Position numbers and translations under genes: made by a program. Positions 1 to 12,195 of a DNA stretch of 64,000 bases are shown one piece after another. The DNA is taken from contig NDFF03000374.1 of assembly GCA_002150815.3 (NCBI GenBank), positions 62,001-126,000 of the forward strand, written 5' to 3'. Below the pieces are notes generated by a model. That model saw only the letters and a program-made list of their open reading frames with translations, was not told where the DNA came from and did no database searches. Each line of letters begins with the position of its first letter. The stretch's first letter is position 1. The stretch comes from Grammothele lineata. Taxonomy: Eukaryota; Basidiomycota; Agaricomycetes; Polyporales; Polyporaceae.

Positions 1-438
1 AAGCAGAGTATACACTCACCAGGGCTACCACGCTCACGACGAGCCCAACGTCTTCCTCCTTTGTCCTTAGGATTAGATGTACTCCGGCATGGGTGCTCTT
101 GTCGGGTTTGGCGCTACCTATAGGTATACGGGGTTGCGCTATTAGGCAGATGAGGAGAGACCGGAGGATGACGGGGTCTATTGGGAGGTCAGGGTGGGCG
201 GCGCGTGCTCTAGCGAGCAGGCTAGGGAGATATTCTTTGGTTCCCGGCTGAGCTTGAATGCCCGTATATGCTGTGTCTTGCATAACCCAACGTAGAGGAA
301 TTGGTCGTGAGTTGCGGCGACGGTCCGACGGAAATGGCTCTTCAGTGCACAGAAAGTGTTGGTGGCTTTCGACCGGATAGTCAAGCCGGAAGTGCGTCAG
401 ACGGAGCGAGTATCGTAAGGTGGATTTTTTGCCCGCTT
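1..438 (-). CDS. Possible internal exon of an unidentified gene, cut by the window edge
   Basis: On the minus strand a frame stays open for about 140 codons from just after a TAA near 437-439 to the window edge. A consensus-like donor (GTGAGTGT) lies near position 17, so the exon may end there. The translation is mixed, not low-complexity, and contains stretches such as RPIPLRWVMQDTAYTG and TKEEDVGLVVSVVAL. I do not recognise the family. No ATG or convincing upstream exon was found, and an open frame of this size can occur by chance at this GC content, so this is only a candidate. Confidence 0.28.
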
Positions 439-3400
439 AGCTATCGATTGCATGGGAAAGAGGAGGCTCCGTCGGTCAGAGGTCGTGGTCGAGTCGAGGT
501 CAGGGTCAATACGAGCTGCCTGGCGGCCAACCTTGTCGGTCCACGGCCCGCCTGGCACCCGGTCCGGCGGCCCATACTGCTCCGGACTGTTCCGGACGCA
601 ACTGAACGACCGCAAGTCAGTAATTCCGTGACAGTTGTTCTGTTTCCACATATCACGATTGTGAACATATCAGCTTTAGCGGAGCAACATCCGGCTCGTC
701 AGAAATATCCGGTGGACTTATTCATCAACCGTTAGCGCACCATGCGACACATAGACCGCACGCATGTCATTGCAGTCATGGGCACCGGCCGATTGTAACC
801 TGGAGGATCCTCGACGTACGCCATTGCTCTGCTTCCATCTCTTTGATGGGTTGCTTAGGCAGCGATAACTTTAAACCTAATATTGACGAACATGAAGTGA
901 CTCAGGAATCCTCCTCACGCACTCGCTTCAAGTCAGCGCCGGAGTCTGAGTCCGAGTCCGAGTCTCTCGCGGGTAACAAGGGAACGTTTTCGCCATATAC
1001 GATGACGGTACTCCGTCATGGACGTCTCGATATCTACATAGATCTGTCGCCATGACTCTCAAAAGTCAAATACACATGCACGCTGCACCAGATGACCATG
1101 GTTGTGGCTGCTGCGTGGGATGGCACATACGTTTGACTACGGTACTTCCGAGGTATCGTTGACTACGAGGAGCCCGACGTCGCTTCGGGGCGCGCAAGCT
1201 TACAAACAAGAAGGCGAAAGAAAGTTTCCCCAGGGAATTAAGCTTGTGGTTGTCTGGGGCTTTCCGTCAACGTCAGCTAAGACGTGGACGCGAAGGGTCG
1301 CCGCTGCTCGTACATAGAAGCGCGGAATTTCCGAATACTGTGCTTCTCTGTCGAGACCTCTCACAGAGATGCCGTAAAATGCTAGATAATGGTAGGCAAC
1401 CGGTAGATCTGTGGAGGCCGGACGTACGGAAGGGTCCTTCGTCCCTGTATCGAGTAACTGTGCAGGTCAGGCTGTCGTCCATGGTGAGCAACCATCAGGG
1501 AACTTGAGGTTTTGAGGAGAGATAGAAGGAGTTCGCTCCCGACGCTCGCATATGGGTTGTACGGAGGTGCTCGATGTGGAGGATCAGCGAGTAGACGTTT
1601 CCTACTATTGCATCTTAATCCGGAGATAAAAATCTCGAGTTGATGAAAGGTGTTCACCGGGCGGCGTGCGGCTGGATAGACTGAATGAGTAAAAGAGAAG
1701 CGGGACAGAACGCCGCTTACATCCTCGCATACGTCACAACTTACAGTAATGACGGCCTTGCAGGGTGTCGCCCCATTATTAGGCGGCGCGTTCACATCGG
1801 AAGGTTAACGTCCTGCGGCAGAGAAGCTTTGATGATCGATATCCAGATGGGTGTTTTTCATTATCCTATCCTTCTCTTCCTAGGCGGGGTCGCCGCCGCC
1901 ACGTTCTGATTCTGAAGACCTGACTACGAACAGTCCCGTACGAACGAGGAGAGTCGCTAAAAGTATCCCCAACATATCTGGAACGTCACAACTAGAAAGC
2001 AGAAGCGAACGAGGTTAAGCACTCACCAAAAAGCCCAGCTGGATGACAGGTATCCGTTTGGCCATCGAGGAAGAACGTTGAATGGGCGTCACATGCGGAT
2101 GCCGCAGTTCCGGCACCCACGGCGTAGTCAAGTTCTCAAGATTCATTGTATGAACCTTACTCTCCAAGCCGCACCTCGCGTTCGTGGGGTCGTCGCGAGT
2201 ATCTTCGGATACACAATCGCTGTGAAGGGATATCCCAGGTCTGACGCCTCGGGCGGCGGTTGGTAGAACCACGACCACACTCAGGCTCTCCAGACGCTGA
2301 CATCTGCGGGCGCACGGCAGCACCCGAGCGTGGCCGCCACCGTATTCCCGACCGCGCTTCGACCGAGTCGTCCGTCTGCTTCCGCCATTATCGCACTATT
2401 ATCGGGCATCGGGCGCGGCGCGCCTTTGGAGATGCGAGGTGGTGCTCTCCCGCGGCGACAGACAGTGGGCGATCCGCTCCCAGAAAGAGTCAAGCTTGAA
2501 GCCGCTGGCCTGCGCTGGCGCGCCACACGACGTGCGGCAGGCGCGCAGCGCGCGCGCTCTGCGGGGCACGACGGGCCATGGAGGGCGGTTCGGCACGGGG
2601 CCGGGAGTGCGATCCGTACGCGCGCGCGCGCGCGTTTGCGTTTGATCAGGGAGCCGCGAGGTGGAGGGGTCGCGCCACTTGTGTACCTTGAGCCCACGAA
2701 CGCGGAGGCTGGAGTGGCAGGGATAGGGTTCCTCGATCGGGTCCTGTTGGGCAGGCGCGCATTGGGGCGGGCATCAGCACTATTCGGTGCTTCGAAGGGC
2801 TAGATGAGCCACCGGTATCAGCAGCTGAGTGGTTTCGCGACGTCCACTGTATGGCGTGAGGGACGAAGCGACCGTTCTGGCGCGTGTTTGTATTGGATGT
2901 GGGGGCTTCGTGCTCCTGAGTGTCCGTTGTTAGCCTAGTCAGCTTCGGATGTGTGGATGAGGCCCGAGAGACATCATCGCACGTCAGAGCTGGACTAACC
3001 TCGAAACTGCGGCACCGTAGGGGGTGTCCGACGCGTCAGGAACGGGGCGCGCACATGTTGGCCTGGAGCTGTGTCCCCTCTGCGAGAATGCTGAGCCGCA
3101 CTGGTTGTGACTGCGGCGGGCGCAGGCTTGGATCAAGGCCGCCATCTGTATCCGGATTCGCGTTTGTATCTGCAATTGAGCGGGGCGGCGGACCGCGCGA
3201 GAACCGAACAACATGTTTGCGTTCGCCGCCCGCCAACCTTCGTGTCGCAACCCACGTCTGTGGCGGGGATTGCGGTATTGTAGAAGACACCCGAGGGGGT
3301 TTGTGCGGCGCCCAGGTGGGCTTCGGGCAGACCAGGTGTTCGTGGCCGCTGAGCGCGAAGCGTTGCGTTCACTGGGTGTTTGATTAAACGCCACAGGTGA

Positions 3401-5272
3401 GAGGTTCGTACAGATGTGCCGCGTAGATGTTGACTTACCGTGACGCTGGAGGCGGTGCCGGCGGCTCGGTCCTGGAGTCGTCTGACAATCTCCGAGCCGC
3501 CATGGGCCTTGAAAGCCTTCAAAGGTATGGATCCAAAGTGTGTAACAATTGCAATGCATTCGACGCCAGCACGCGCCGTCTCAGGTTGCCGCAGGTGAGC
3601 GCGGCTCCGAGTGCGGGGCTGCGACGTTCGGTGACGTCTTGCACCTGCGTTGCTGTGAAGCGTTCTCTTTGAGCCGCGAGTAGACGATGAGTCGATGATG
3701 CACGAGGCGTATGACGCCGACTGTCCGTAAAAGGCCGCCTGGGGTAAACTGTGCGAGGTCGCGTGCAATATGTGCATAACCCGAATGTGCCGGATATGGC
3801 GTTGAATGATGGGGCGTGCGGGTGAAGGGACACTCGCGAGACGTGTATGTAAATGCGGGCGCAGGTGTGTATGATGGGGAGTCGGTGCGGGTCGAAACCG
3901 GGCGCGGGTGCGGATTTATCACGACATATTTATGTGTGTGCATCGCGTTCGGGTTTGTATGTTGCGAGCGCGGCGCGATGCGCGTTGTGTGTGTTGCGCC
4001 GTAGCTGCGTCGATTCCAATCTGAGAGATGACGAGAGACGCAGCTGCGAATACGCAAGGTTGATTAAGGTATGTGTTTGAGAAGGTTTGAGGCGCGCAGA
4101 GAAGAGAAAGATCCGAGAGAACGGAGATGGGAGATGAGGGGGACAAGCTGGAGTATCAAACGAAATCGCACAGCCATGAACTCAGATAATCGATGCGAGC
4201 CGAACGCGAGCTGTAAGCTGCTGTATGTCAGAGTATGTCGTGCTGCTGTCTGTGGATGTGGAAGACGTACGAGCAGCGATCGAGAGACTGCGGTTACGAG
4301 GAGAGAGGCGAGGAACACGACGGTCGTCAACCCGAGCTGGGTGGCCGCATGGAATACGAGTGCCGGGCGGGAGCGGCAGGCCGGCAGCCGAGCCGGACCA
4401 CTGCCGGACCCCTGCACACAGGACGCGATCGAGATCTGGCACCGATCATGCGAGCGGCGATTGGCCGGCGCTGGGGTCGCCCCCTGTTTGGCTGCCGTGT
4501 TGCTGGATTGGGCGATCGTCTACACCCGTGCTTTCGCGGAGGCGCTCTTTGTCCACAGAGCTCGCTGCAAGCTGCTGCACGTCGAGATCGCTCGCAAACA
4601 CTTGCTAGGCCATTTTCGCTGCGTGATTTGCCACGCTGTCTATCCTCTCCCAGACGCTCCGGTCCCATGCTGGTCTTTCGATGCTCCCGCCCCGCAGCAC
4701 CTCTGTATGTTCCCAACCGTCCAGCCGACGCCTCTCCCAGGAATCGAAAGAAGAGTTCTATGTTTTACCCACCGACTGGGACCCACCGCGCGGGGCACAC
4801 GTCGCCCGGAAGCGACGCAGGTCGACATGGTAATAGTTCGGCCTGGGTTGATTAAGCACTCGTCCTCGCTCATCAAGCCTTCATCGAGATTTGCCACGGT
4901 CAGCCCGCCCCGACCCCCTTGCGCTGCCCCTGGCGCTCCCAATCATTAATCTCACCCGGCCCAATGTCTTCTGGCGCGCACGACCTTTCCCTATATCTCC
5001 TTTCTCCCGCGCTACCGTCCTCCTTTCCTCCTCCGACTCGACGCTGGCCCGGCTCTGGCCAGCCTCCATTGCCGTCTCTTCCTCTCTTCCCGCCTTCCTC
5101 CGGCCGGCCCACCTCCTCTCTCACGATCTTCCCTTCCCCGACGCGTCTTCTCCCCTTGCTTTGCATGTCCACCCTTGTCCTTCCTCCCCCGCGTTCGGAC
5201 TCCTCTTTACCCCGCTCTCTTACGACACACTCATCTTTCTGCTAACCCGCACGACCCAATCTTCCTACATGC
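439..5272. other. Gene-poor stretch without recognisable coding sequence
   Basis: Only short, overlapping open frames are present and none has a recognisable domain or consistent splice pattern. A fragment on the minus strand near 2030-2150 ends at a good donor (GTGAGTGCTT), but I could not connect it to a downstream exon. From about 4950 to 5270 the plus strand becomes strongly pyrimidine-rich (CT runs). This is typical of fungal promoters and 5' leaders and fits the start of the membrane protein gene at 5273. No transposase, reverse transcriptase or terminal repeat could be identified by eye. Confidence 0.5.
2619..2634. repeat. (CG)8 dinucleotide repeat
   Basis: Uninterrupted alternating CG run inside the gene-poor left arm. 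No function is apparent. Confidence 0.85.
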
Positions 5273-8200
5273 ATGGCAGATCCTCTCTTCAACCTCATCA
5301 TCGACGACACCTCGCCTCTCATCACTTACTCGCCCTTCTCCGACACCTTCACCGCGCCCAATATCCCCGGTGGCTGGAACCCGTACTATACAGACTCTGG
5401 CTTTGCGCAGCGCAGCTCTGGGAACGGCTCCGACATCATCGCCGCCATAGGCAATGGCACCAGCCTGCACCTCACCGCGCACGACGGCGCGTTCCTCCAG
5501 ATCAGCTGGAACGGTGCGTCATCCTGCTCCTCATGTCACCCCACATGTCCCCCCTTTCTCCGAACGCACCGCCGCGCAAGTATACGGCGCCCGCCCCTCT
5601 CGCGTTGCTCGCATCCTTCGGTGCACAGGGGTGCGCGCGCGAAGGCATTCGGTCATCGCGGGGATGAGCCCATCTCGCGTCTTGCTGCGCTCGACGTCGA
5701 AGTTGGAAGCCGCGACACGCGACCAGCTGACGGCGCATCTCTGACCGACTGCCGCGTCTGACAGGAGCCGCCTCGAGGCGCTCTCGCGCGCCCATGTGCT
5801 CGCGAGCGCTCGTTGGGGTTCGCGCATTCAGACGGGCTTCGCGGGTCCGCCGTGATGCTCGTATGTGGCCGGGTGTATGCGTGCAGACATGTGTGTGTGC
5901 GCCCGTGCCGCTGTTCTCGTGGCAGCATCTGTTGCGGAGCTGCTAATTCGTCAGCAGCAGCGAGTTGGCGCATAGATCGACGGGGCCGTTCTGATTCTTG
6001 ATTGCGGATCCTTTTCGTGCTGCGCTTCTTAGCCAGACGTATCAGTACTGGCTGTGCATGGGCCTCTGCGATTCCTTTTCTTCCTCTGCGCATTCGGCGA
6101 TACGTTTACGCTGAAAAGATAGCTGACGCGCAGCTCAACCCGCAGGCACAGACATCACACTCTTCGGAACGCTTGTATTGCCTTCGAGCGGCTCCTCGAG
6201 CAGCACCGACGCGACGTATACTGTCACACTCGATGGCACCGCGACAAGCAATTTTCTTTCGAATATTTCATCGAGCGCGACCGTAAACGACGCGGCCACC
6301 CAGGTCCTCGCGTCCTTCCAAGGTCTAAGCGACGGCGCACACGTACTCCGTCTGACGATGCACAACCCGGTCGAGAGCGACACGCTCGCAAACTCGACAT
6401 CCATCACCGGCCCGATCATCGTGTTCGACCGAGCCGTCGTCGAAATGGGAGCCGGTGCGCCAAGGTGAGCCTCGGCCCGTTTAACCCCGCCGTCCGTATG
6501 GGCTTGTTTCGCGTGGATGGGAGCCCTCTCATCTACCTTTCCCTCCCCCCGTGGTAGCCCCGCCCGGTTGCTTGTTAGCTTTCATTTTGGTGTAGGTTCT
6601 GGTGCCGTAGCCTGTCGCGTAGATACGCCCTATTGAATACCATTTCCGCCACGCCCTTTCCCCGCCCTTCATCCCGCGCCGCGTCCATTTTTGCCACGCT
6701 TCGGGCCATACATTTTTCATACGTGCGCTGTCTGGGCTTGCATGATGTGCGTGCTAACCGTGCTTCCGTTCCAGCCCGTCCACGCGCACTTCCCTGAACA
6801 ACGCGTCGACCTCCGCGACGAGTGCGTCTGCAACAGCGACTGTGACGGCAGTCACTACGTCAGTGGCGGACAGCGACATTGCGTTTCGCGGCCAATGGGA
6901 CTTCGACCGAGACCTGCTGCCTGGCATGACGGGGAACTTCCATAGTTCCTCGAATGTAGGCGATAGAGCGACGCTGGAATTCAACGGTACGTGGCAGCTT
7001 GTTCACGGTGGCGTTGCGTGCCGGTCTTGTGCGTGTGAGATGGAGGAGTCCCAAGCCTGTCCACGGTTGATTCTGAGCCGAGCAGGGAGTGGCTAGTGAC
7101 TTGTGGCGGGCGGTGCGGGGAGGACGAGCCGGAGCGGAATGATGGCGACGGTATGGAGCCGGACGGGGAGGGCGTGATGGGGGCGTGTGTCCGAATGTGT
7201 CCGACTGGCCAGCCGGTGGCGCGCGCCCATCCGCGGGCTTTCCCACGCGTGTACGCTCGCGCGCTTGGGCGGCCCTCGTGCTGGGCCGTGCGCTTCGGCC
7301 AGAAGGCGAGGCATCCAAAAGTCGGGCAGGCCTTGATCGGCGCGTTGGATATATTTCCCCAGCCTTGCTGCCCCGCGTCCTCTGCTCGCTCTCTGCCCCG
7401 CCTCGCGTTCCCTCGAGCGCGTCCACTGTCCTTTCTTTCTGCTGCTGCTGCTGCCGCTGTCCGTCCTCGCCCGCTTCCTGTGCTTACGCTGCTTTCCCCT
7501 CGGCCCCCACCGCAGGTTCGGCTGTCGGCATCATCGGTCTCACCACTCCTGAGTCGGGCACGTATAACGTGACTCTCGACCAGGAGGAGCCCGTCTCTTT
7601 TTCTGCCCGCACGTCCTTCACCTCGTCAGAACCCACCCTCCTCTTCTTCCGCACGGGCCTCGACCCGTCTGCGATGCACGCCATCGAGGTCGTCAACACC
7701 GGCGCGACGGGCGCGGGGGACGACGCGGGCTCCCTCCTCGTCCTGAGCGCCGTAAACGTCACGAACGTCCAGCCTCCAGGGTGCGTCTCTTTCTCGGCGG
7801 CTTCCCTACTACGGAGTGTGCTCACTCGCTCTGATCCGCTCTTTTCTGGACGCTTCCTGCTGTATGTTCATTGATGTCCCGGTGCTTCTCTCCGACATCG
7901 GACGCTCGTAATTGCGCTACCTCGCCGCCGATGCCGGCACGCTATCGAACCTCGAAACCTCGAAACATCCAACAGCCCGCCTCCCGCCGGCCCTCCCGGC
8001 GCCTCGTCTCTGTCGCGCGGCGCCATTGCGGGCATCGCTATAGGCGTCACCGTTTTCGTGGGCCTGCTCCTCGCCGCCCTCTTCTTCCTGGTCCGCCGCC
8101 GGCGCATCAACCGGCGGAAGCGCGAGATGCTCGTCAACCCCGAGATTAGCACTCGCGCGAACAGGCTCTCATTCCTGTTTCCGCACAAACGGCACAGCGC

Positions 8201-9800
8201 GGCGGTCGAGCGGGACGCGGGCAAGGCCCGCGAGGAGGGCTTCCTCGCCGGGGGCGTGCTCGACATCCGGAGCCCCGCCCAGGGCGCACAGGAGGAGAAG
8301 CACGAGGAGTCGGACGAGTCCGATCTGGACGCGGACGCGGAGGACGGCGAGCGGAGGTACTCTGCGGCGGAGAAGGGCAAGCAGCGCGCGCTGCGCAGGA
8401 GCAACGCGTCCAAGAACTCGGACGGGAGCTACTCGATCGAGCTGCCTGACTTGACCATCGCGCAGGTGCCGAGGGGGTACCTCCCGACGTCTGCGGTGCC
8501 CTCGACGCCGTCCCCGCCGGGCCATACCCTCCAGATTCCTTCGCCAGCCTCGCCACGGAGTCCTGCGAAGCCGCGGGGACCCAGGGAGTTCCCGGGGCGC
8601 GACTCGATGCGGGGTATACTCTTGTCGAACGTGCCGCCACTGCCTTCGCGCGAGGACGAGCACGGGCAGCAGCTCACCGTACCCACGGGCTCGTATCTAC
8701 CAGAAGCGCAGATCTCGCCGCTCAGGGTAGAGTTTGCGGACGACGTCCAGGACCGAGCAGAGGCTCGTACGGAGCGCCACATCAGCGCGGGGTCGGCATC
8801 GCTGCCGCAATCGCTCAAGCATGCGCTCACGCGGCGGTCGTCAGAACGGTCTTCGCCACCATCAACGCCGTCGTCGCCGACGCAGTCGAGCAAGATGTAC
8901 TCGTTCCTGGACTTTTCGTCGACGTCGTCGTCCCTCCCGCGCTCGCAGAGGCAGTCCTCGTCCAACTCGACGGGGAAGTCGCGGGACTCCTCGAGATCGA
9001 AGAGGAATACGGCTGGCAGCGAGCTCAGCGCGCTGGCACAGTCGGCAAACCCGACGTGGGCTTCTCTCCCACCCGACCGTCGAATATCGCTCGGTCTGTC
9101 GATGACATTCGGCGGCGGTGGAACTACTTCTCGCCCCTCGCTATCACCGAATATCTCCCTCCACCCTGTATCCCTCGACCGATCCACGCAACCTCTCTCC
9201 GCCGTTACCAGCGACCCGCAGGTACCAACAACGCCTGGCACTGATGAACATGGCGAATCCGACGACCACTATCCCTACGACGCGAACCAGCTACCATCAC
9301 CGACGGACTCCGTGCCCTACTCGGTCTCCGACATCCACTTCCGGCACTCGACACACTCGTCGATGTTCTCAGGGACCGCCGAGTCCCGCAGAGCATCGCA
9401 CAGACTGAGCGCCTCCCATCGACCACCCCATCCACCCTTACCCAGCTCCGGACCCACGTCGCCCACGCGGCCGACACACCAGCGCGGAGCATCGCAGTCA
9501 GGCTCGCAGAGCGTGCCGCCGTTCATCGTACAGCGCATCCTCGGCCGCACGGCCAGTACTCCGGCCCCTGCGTCGCCGTACGCGAGCCCGACGACGCCCC
9601 AGTTTGTGGGCATGACGTCGATGGCGCGCGCCGCGACGATCACGAGCAGTCCTGCAGGGACGGTCCGTGCGACACCGGTGTTGGGCTCGCAGCCACCACC
9701 CCCACTGCCGAGCACGCCGGCACCAGCGCCGGTGCAGACGCCAGGTTCGTCTACGAGCGTGTTTGGGTTCCAGCTAGGGCGGAATCGAGAGCGATCATGA
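5273..9800 (+). CDS. Single-pass membrane protein with Ser/Pro-rich cytoplasmic tail (953 aa)
   Basis: Five exons join in phase: 5273-5513, 6146-6464, 6775-6986, 7516-7780 and 7976-9800, giving 953 codons plus stop. The N-terminal 345 residues contain beta-rich, Asn/Thr/Ser-rich sequence with many N-glycosylation sites, followed by a Pro/Gly linker. One transmembrane helix lies at about residues 363-385 (IAGIAIGVTVFVGLLLAALF) and ends in a basic RRRR-IN-RRKR stop-transfer patch. The last 560 residues are Ser/Pro/Thr-rich and probably disordered. The start lacks an obvious cleavable signal peptide, so the membrane helix may serve as the targeting signal. This layout is common in agaricomycetes for proteins of unknown function; a surface-sensor role is inference. 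The four introns (632, 310, 529 and 195 nt) are much longer than elsewhere in the window. Confidence 0.8.
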
Positions 9801-12195
9801 CGCCGTTCATGACCATCACGGTATGCTTGTATTGTTTGTGTACATACCTCCACCCGCCCGCACGGTACGCGCATGGCTGTATGAATCGGATTTGGCACAT
9901 GTCGCACGCACACGCACACACCGCGGACTCGGCCCACCCACGCTTGAGGCGGATTTTGCTATACCTTCGCTCATTCGCTGCACATAGGTTTTCTTTGCTA
10001 GCTGTTAAGTTATGTCGTGACGTCCTAATCGGCTCGCGTTTCGGTTTCGCTCACCCTCCTTACCCCGCCACCTCTTCCTTTCGCTTCTGTGGCCGCATCC
10101 GCTCGAGCTGGCTAACGCTGTCATCGCCACTCCTGCGGTTTCAGAAACACCAACCTGTTCGGTTTCCGCTTACTTCGCTCCTCCAGCCCCTCCTCGCCGC
10201 CACCTGCCCAGAGTTTCGGGTCTCCGTATTCCGCGCGTACTGTACTACTGCCACCTAGTGACCATCCGTTGATCTCGTCCTCGACGCTCTCCCATCTGGT
10301 CGGCCTTGCATCCCGCCATCCTCCTCCCCAATCATTTTACCTAGTTTCATTTCGACCGCAGCCCCGCTAACATTTTTCTACCGCATTGCATCACCCCCCT
10401 CGTGCGCCCTCCCCCTCCCTCTGTCATCGCCCTCCCCGTCCGCATCACACGCCCTCCCCTATCCACGCACACACATCTTGTCATACCGCACACGCGCACT
10501 CTCCTAGACTCTGGCTCCCGGTCGCTGCATTTGTTGTCATAGTAGTCGATGTCCCCTTCCGGATCCCTCGTGCACCTGGGCGCTTCCCAATTGCATACCC
10601 GCGCCCGGCGACCCTGCTGGCCCTGTACTAAATACTTGCATCACAATCTAGCATCTTATCATCGTCCCCCTCCCCTTCATGTTGTTGGCTGTACGTCGGC
10701 GCACGTCACTGATTGTGTCAGATAATCGAGGGCCTCTAGCTATACTGGAGGGGATAATTACTGTCTGTCCCTGCCTACATATACACGTTTTAATATCTGT
10801 CCATCGGACAAGAATCAAATCAAATCGGCTCGAATCCGGTCCATCCTACAGAGATCGGGCCGGGAGTAACCAATCGTGAGCCAAACTTGGTCAGTACCTG
10901 AATCTCCATGTGTTTTTAGGTCGAGTCAACTCGAGGGAGGTCATCAGAAAACATACCATGCGGCGACATACACAACGTCGCAGTCTACTAGCGAAGCGTC
11001 ATCAACCGCCGCTCATTAATATTCTCGTGTCAGGCCTGACAAGCCGCCACCGACGTCCTTCCCATACCATGTCACTGCGTGACCGCTCTCGACATCGGCA
11101 CACTTCATCTTGCAAGTTCGGACAATGACTATACAACCGCCATTTTCGGAGACTTCGTCACCGGTCCGTGGATCGCAAGGGGCGAGGCTTGTGCGTGGCA
11201 CTCGAGTCTCGCGGTGGCCGGTTCCGTTCCCTCCGGAGTGGTATCGACGGTCTCCGAGCTGCCCGAAGGGGATTCTGGAAGGGTATATAGGAAGGCCGCG
11301 TCGCTGCCGTATGGATACCTGAAGAGCGGATGAGGCCGGGGATCAGAATTCCTCCGCATGCCTCGGAGGGATGGCCGCGTATACTAGGAAAAGAGTAAGC
11401 GTACTTTACGTGCAAGTGGTAGCTCACATAAATGCCAATTCGCCGAACACATGACGTACTTACAACAAGATGAATTGCAAGTTGTAGACAAACATCCTCC
11501 AATTACACAGCGGCCCACGATGCTCTCGATCACCGGTAGCTGTGTCGAACCAAATGGTCATACTTATAGGTCCGTGAGGAGCTACCGACGTTGGTCTCGT
11601 GATAGATGAAGGTGTTACATTCGCTGGTCAGGGACTCAGAAAGCATATACGCAACCGATCGTCCTATCGAGCAGCGTTCCTGCCAGCCTCAAGTATGCGC
11701 AGGAATTGCGCCGGAGTCTCAGTTGGCCACAAATAACAATGTGGTTATCACAGCCATTCCCAGAAAGTTAAACGGATCGTGTCGGATCCTGGTCCGAAGG
11801 CGCTTGGACCATAACAAAGCGCTCGGAGCCCATAGGTTCTGTCGATTTCTGCGACGTTAATCTGCAGTCCAACTGGCGAGAGAGCGGCACGACAACACTT
11901 GCCCGGACTTACCGCTAGGCATATAGCCGACAAGCCAGTACAGACTGGCGGGAGGTGAATGTGGTTGCATGGTTGGCAGACTTCATCATTGTGCTGGAGG
12001 TGCACCTTTCACACATCTTGAATACATTGTACAAGTACTGGTATCGACAAGCGCTGCCTGTGAGTATAGGTGTAAACTGTGTGAATTGGGTTAACCGCAG
12101 TAGACTCTCGAAGACTCACGCACCTATAGATACACTATCCCCGTCACATACCAAACACACTAAGTCGTATCTTCTCGCACAAGTAACTCCACGTC
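9801..12195. other. Intergenic stretch, nothing recognisable
   Basis: From 9801 to about 10700 the plus strand is C/T-rich, probably the 3' region of the upstream gene. From about 10700 to 12195 it is AT-richer, with only short open frames in all six frames and no domain or repeat that I can identify. The 3' end of palC enters from the right. Confidence 0.5.

Noticed and set aside
2281..2803. Open frames of 138-157 codons on both strands
   Set aside because: They overlap each other in a GC-rich stretch containing a CG repeat and look like composition artefacts.
4071..4949. A 292-codon plus-strand open frame
   Set aside because: Three frames are open here together, the product is Arg/Cys-rich without motifs, and no splice or homology support exists.
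8429..9241. A 270-codon minus-strand open frame
   Set aside because: It is antisense to the Ser/Pro-rich exon of the membrane protein, and its sequence is a low-complexity mirror of that tail.
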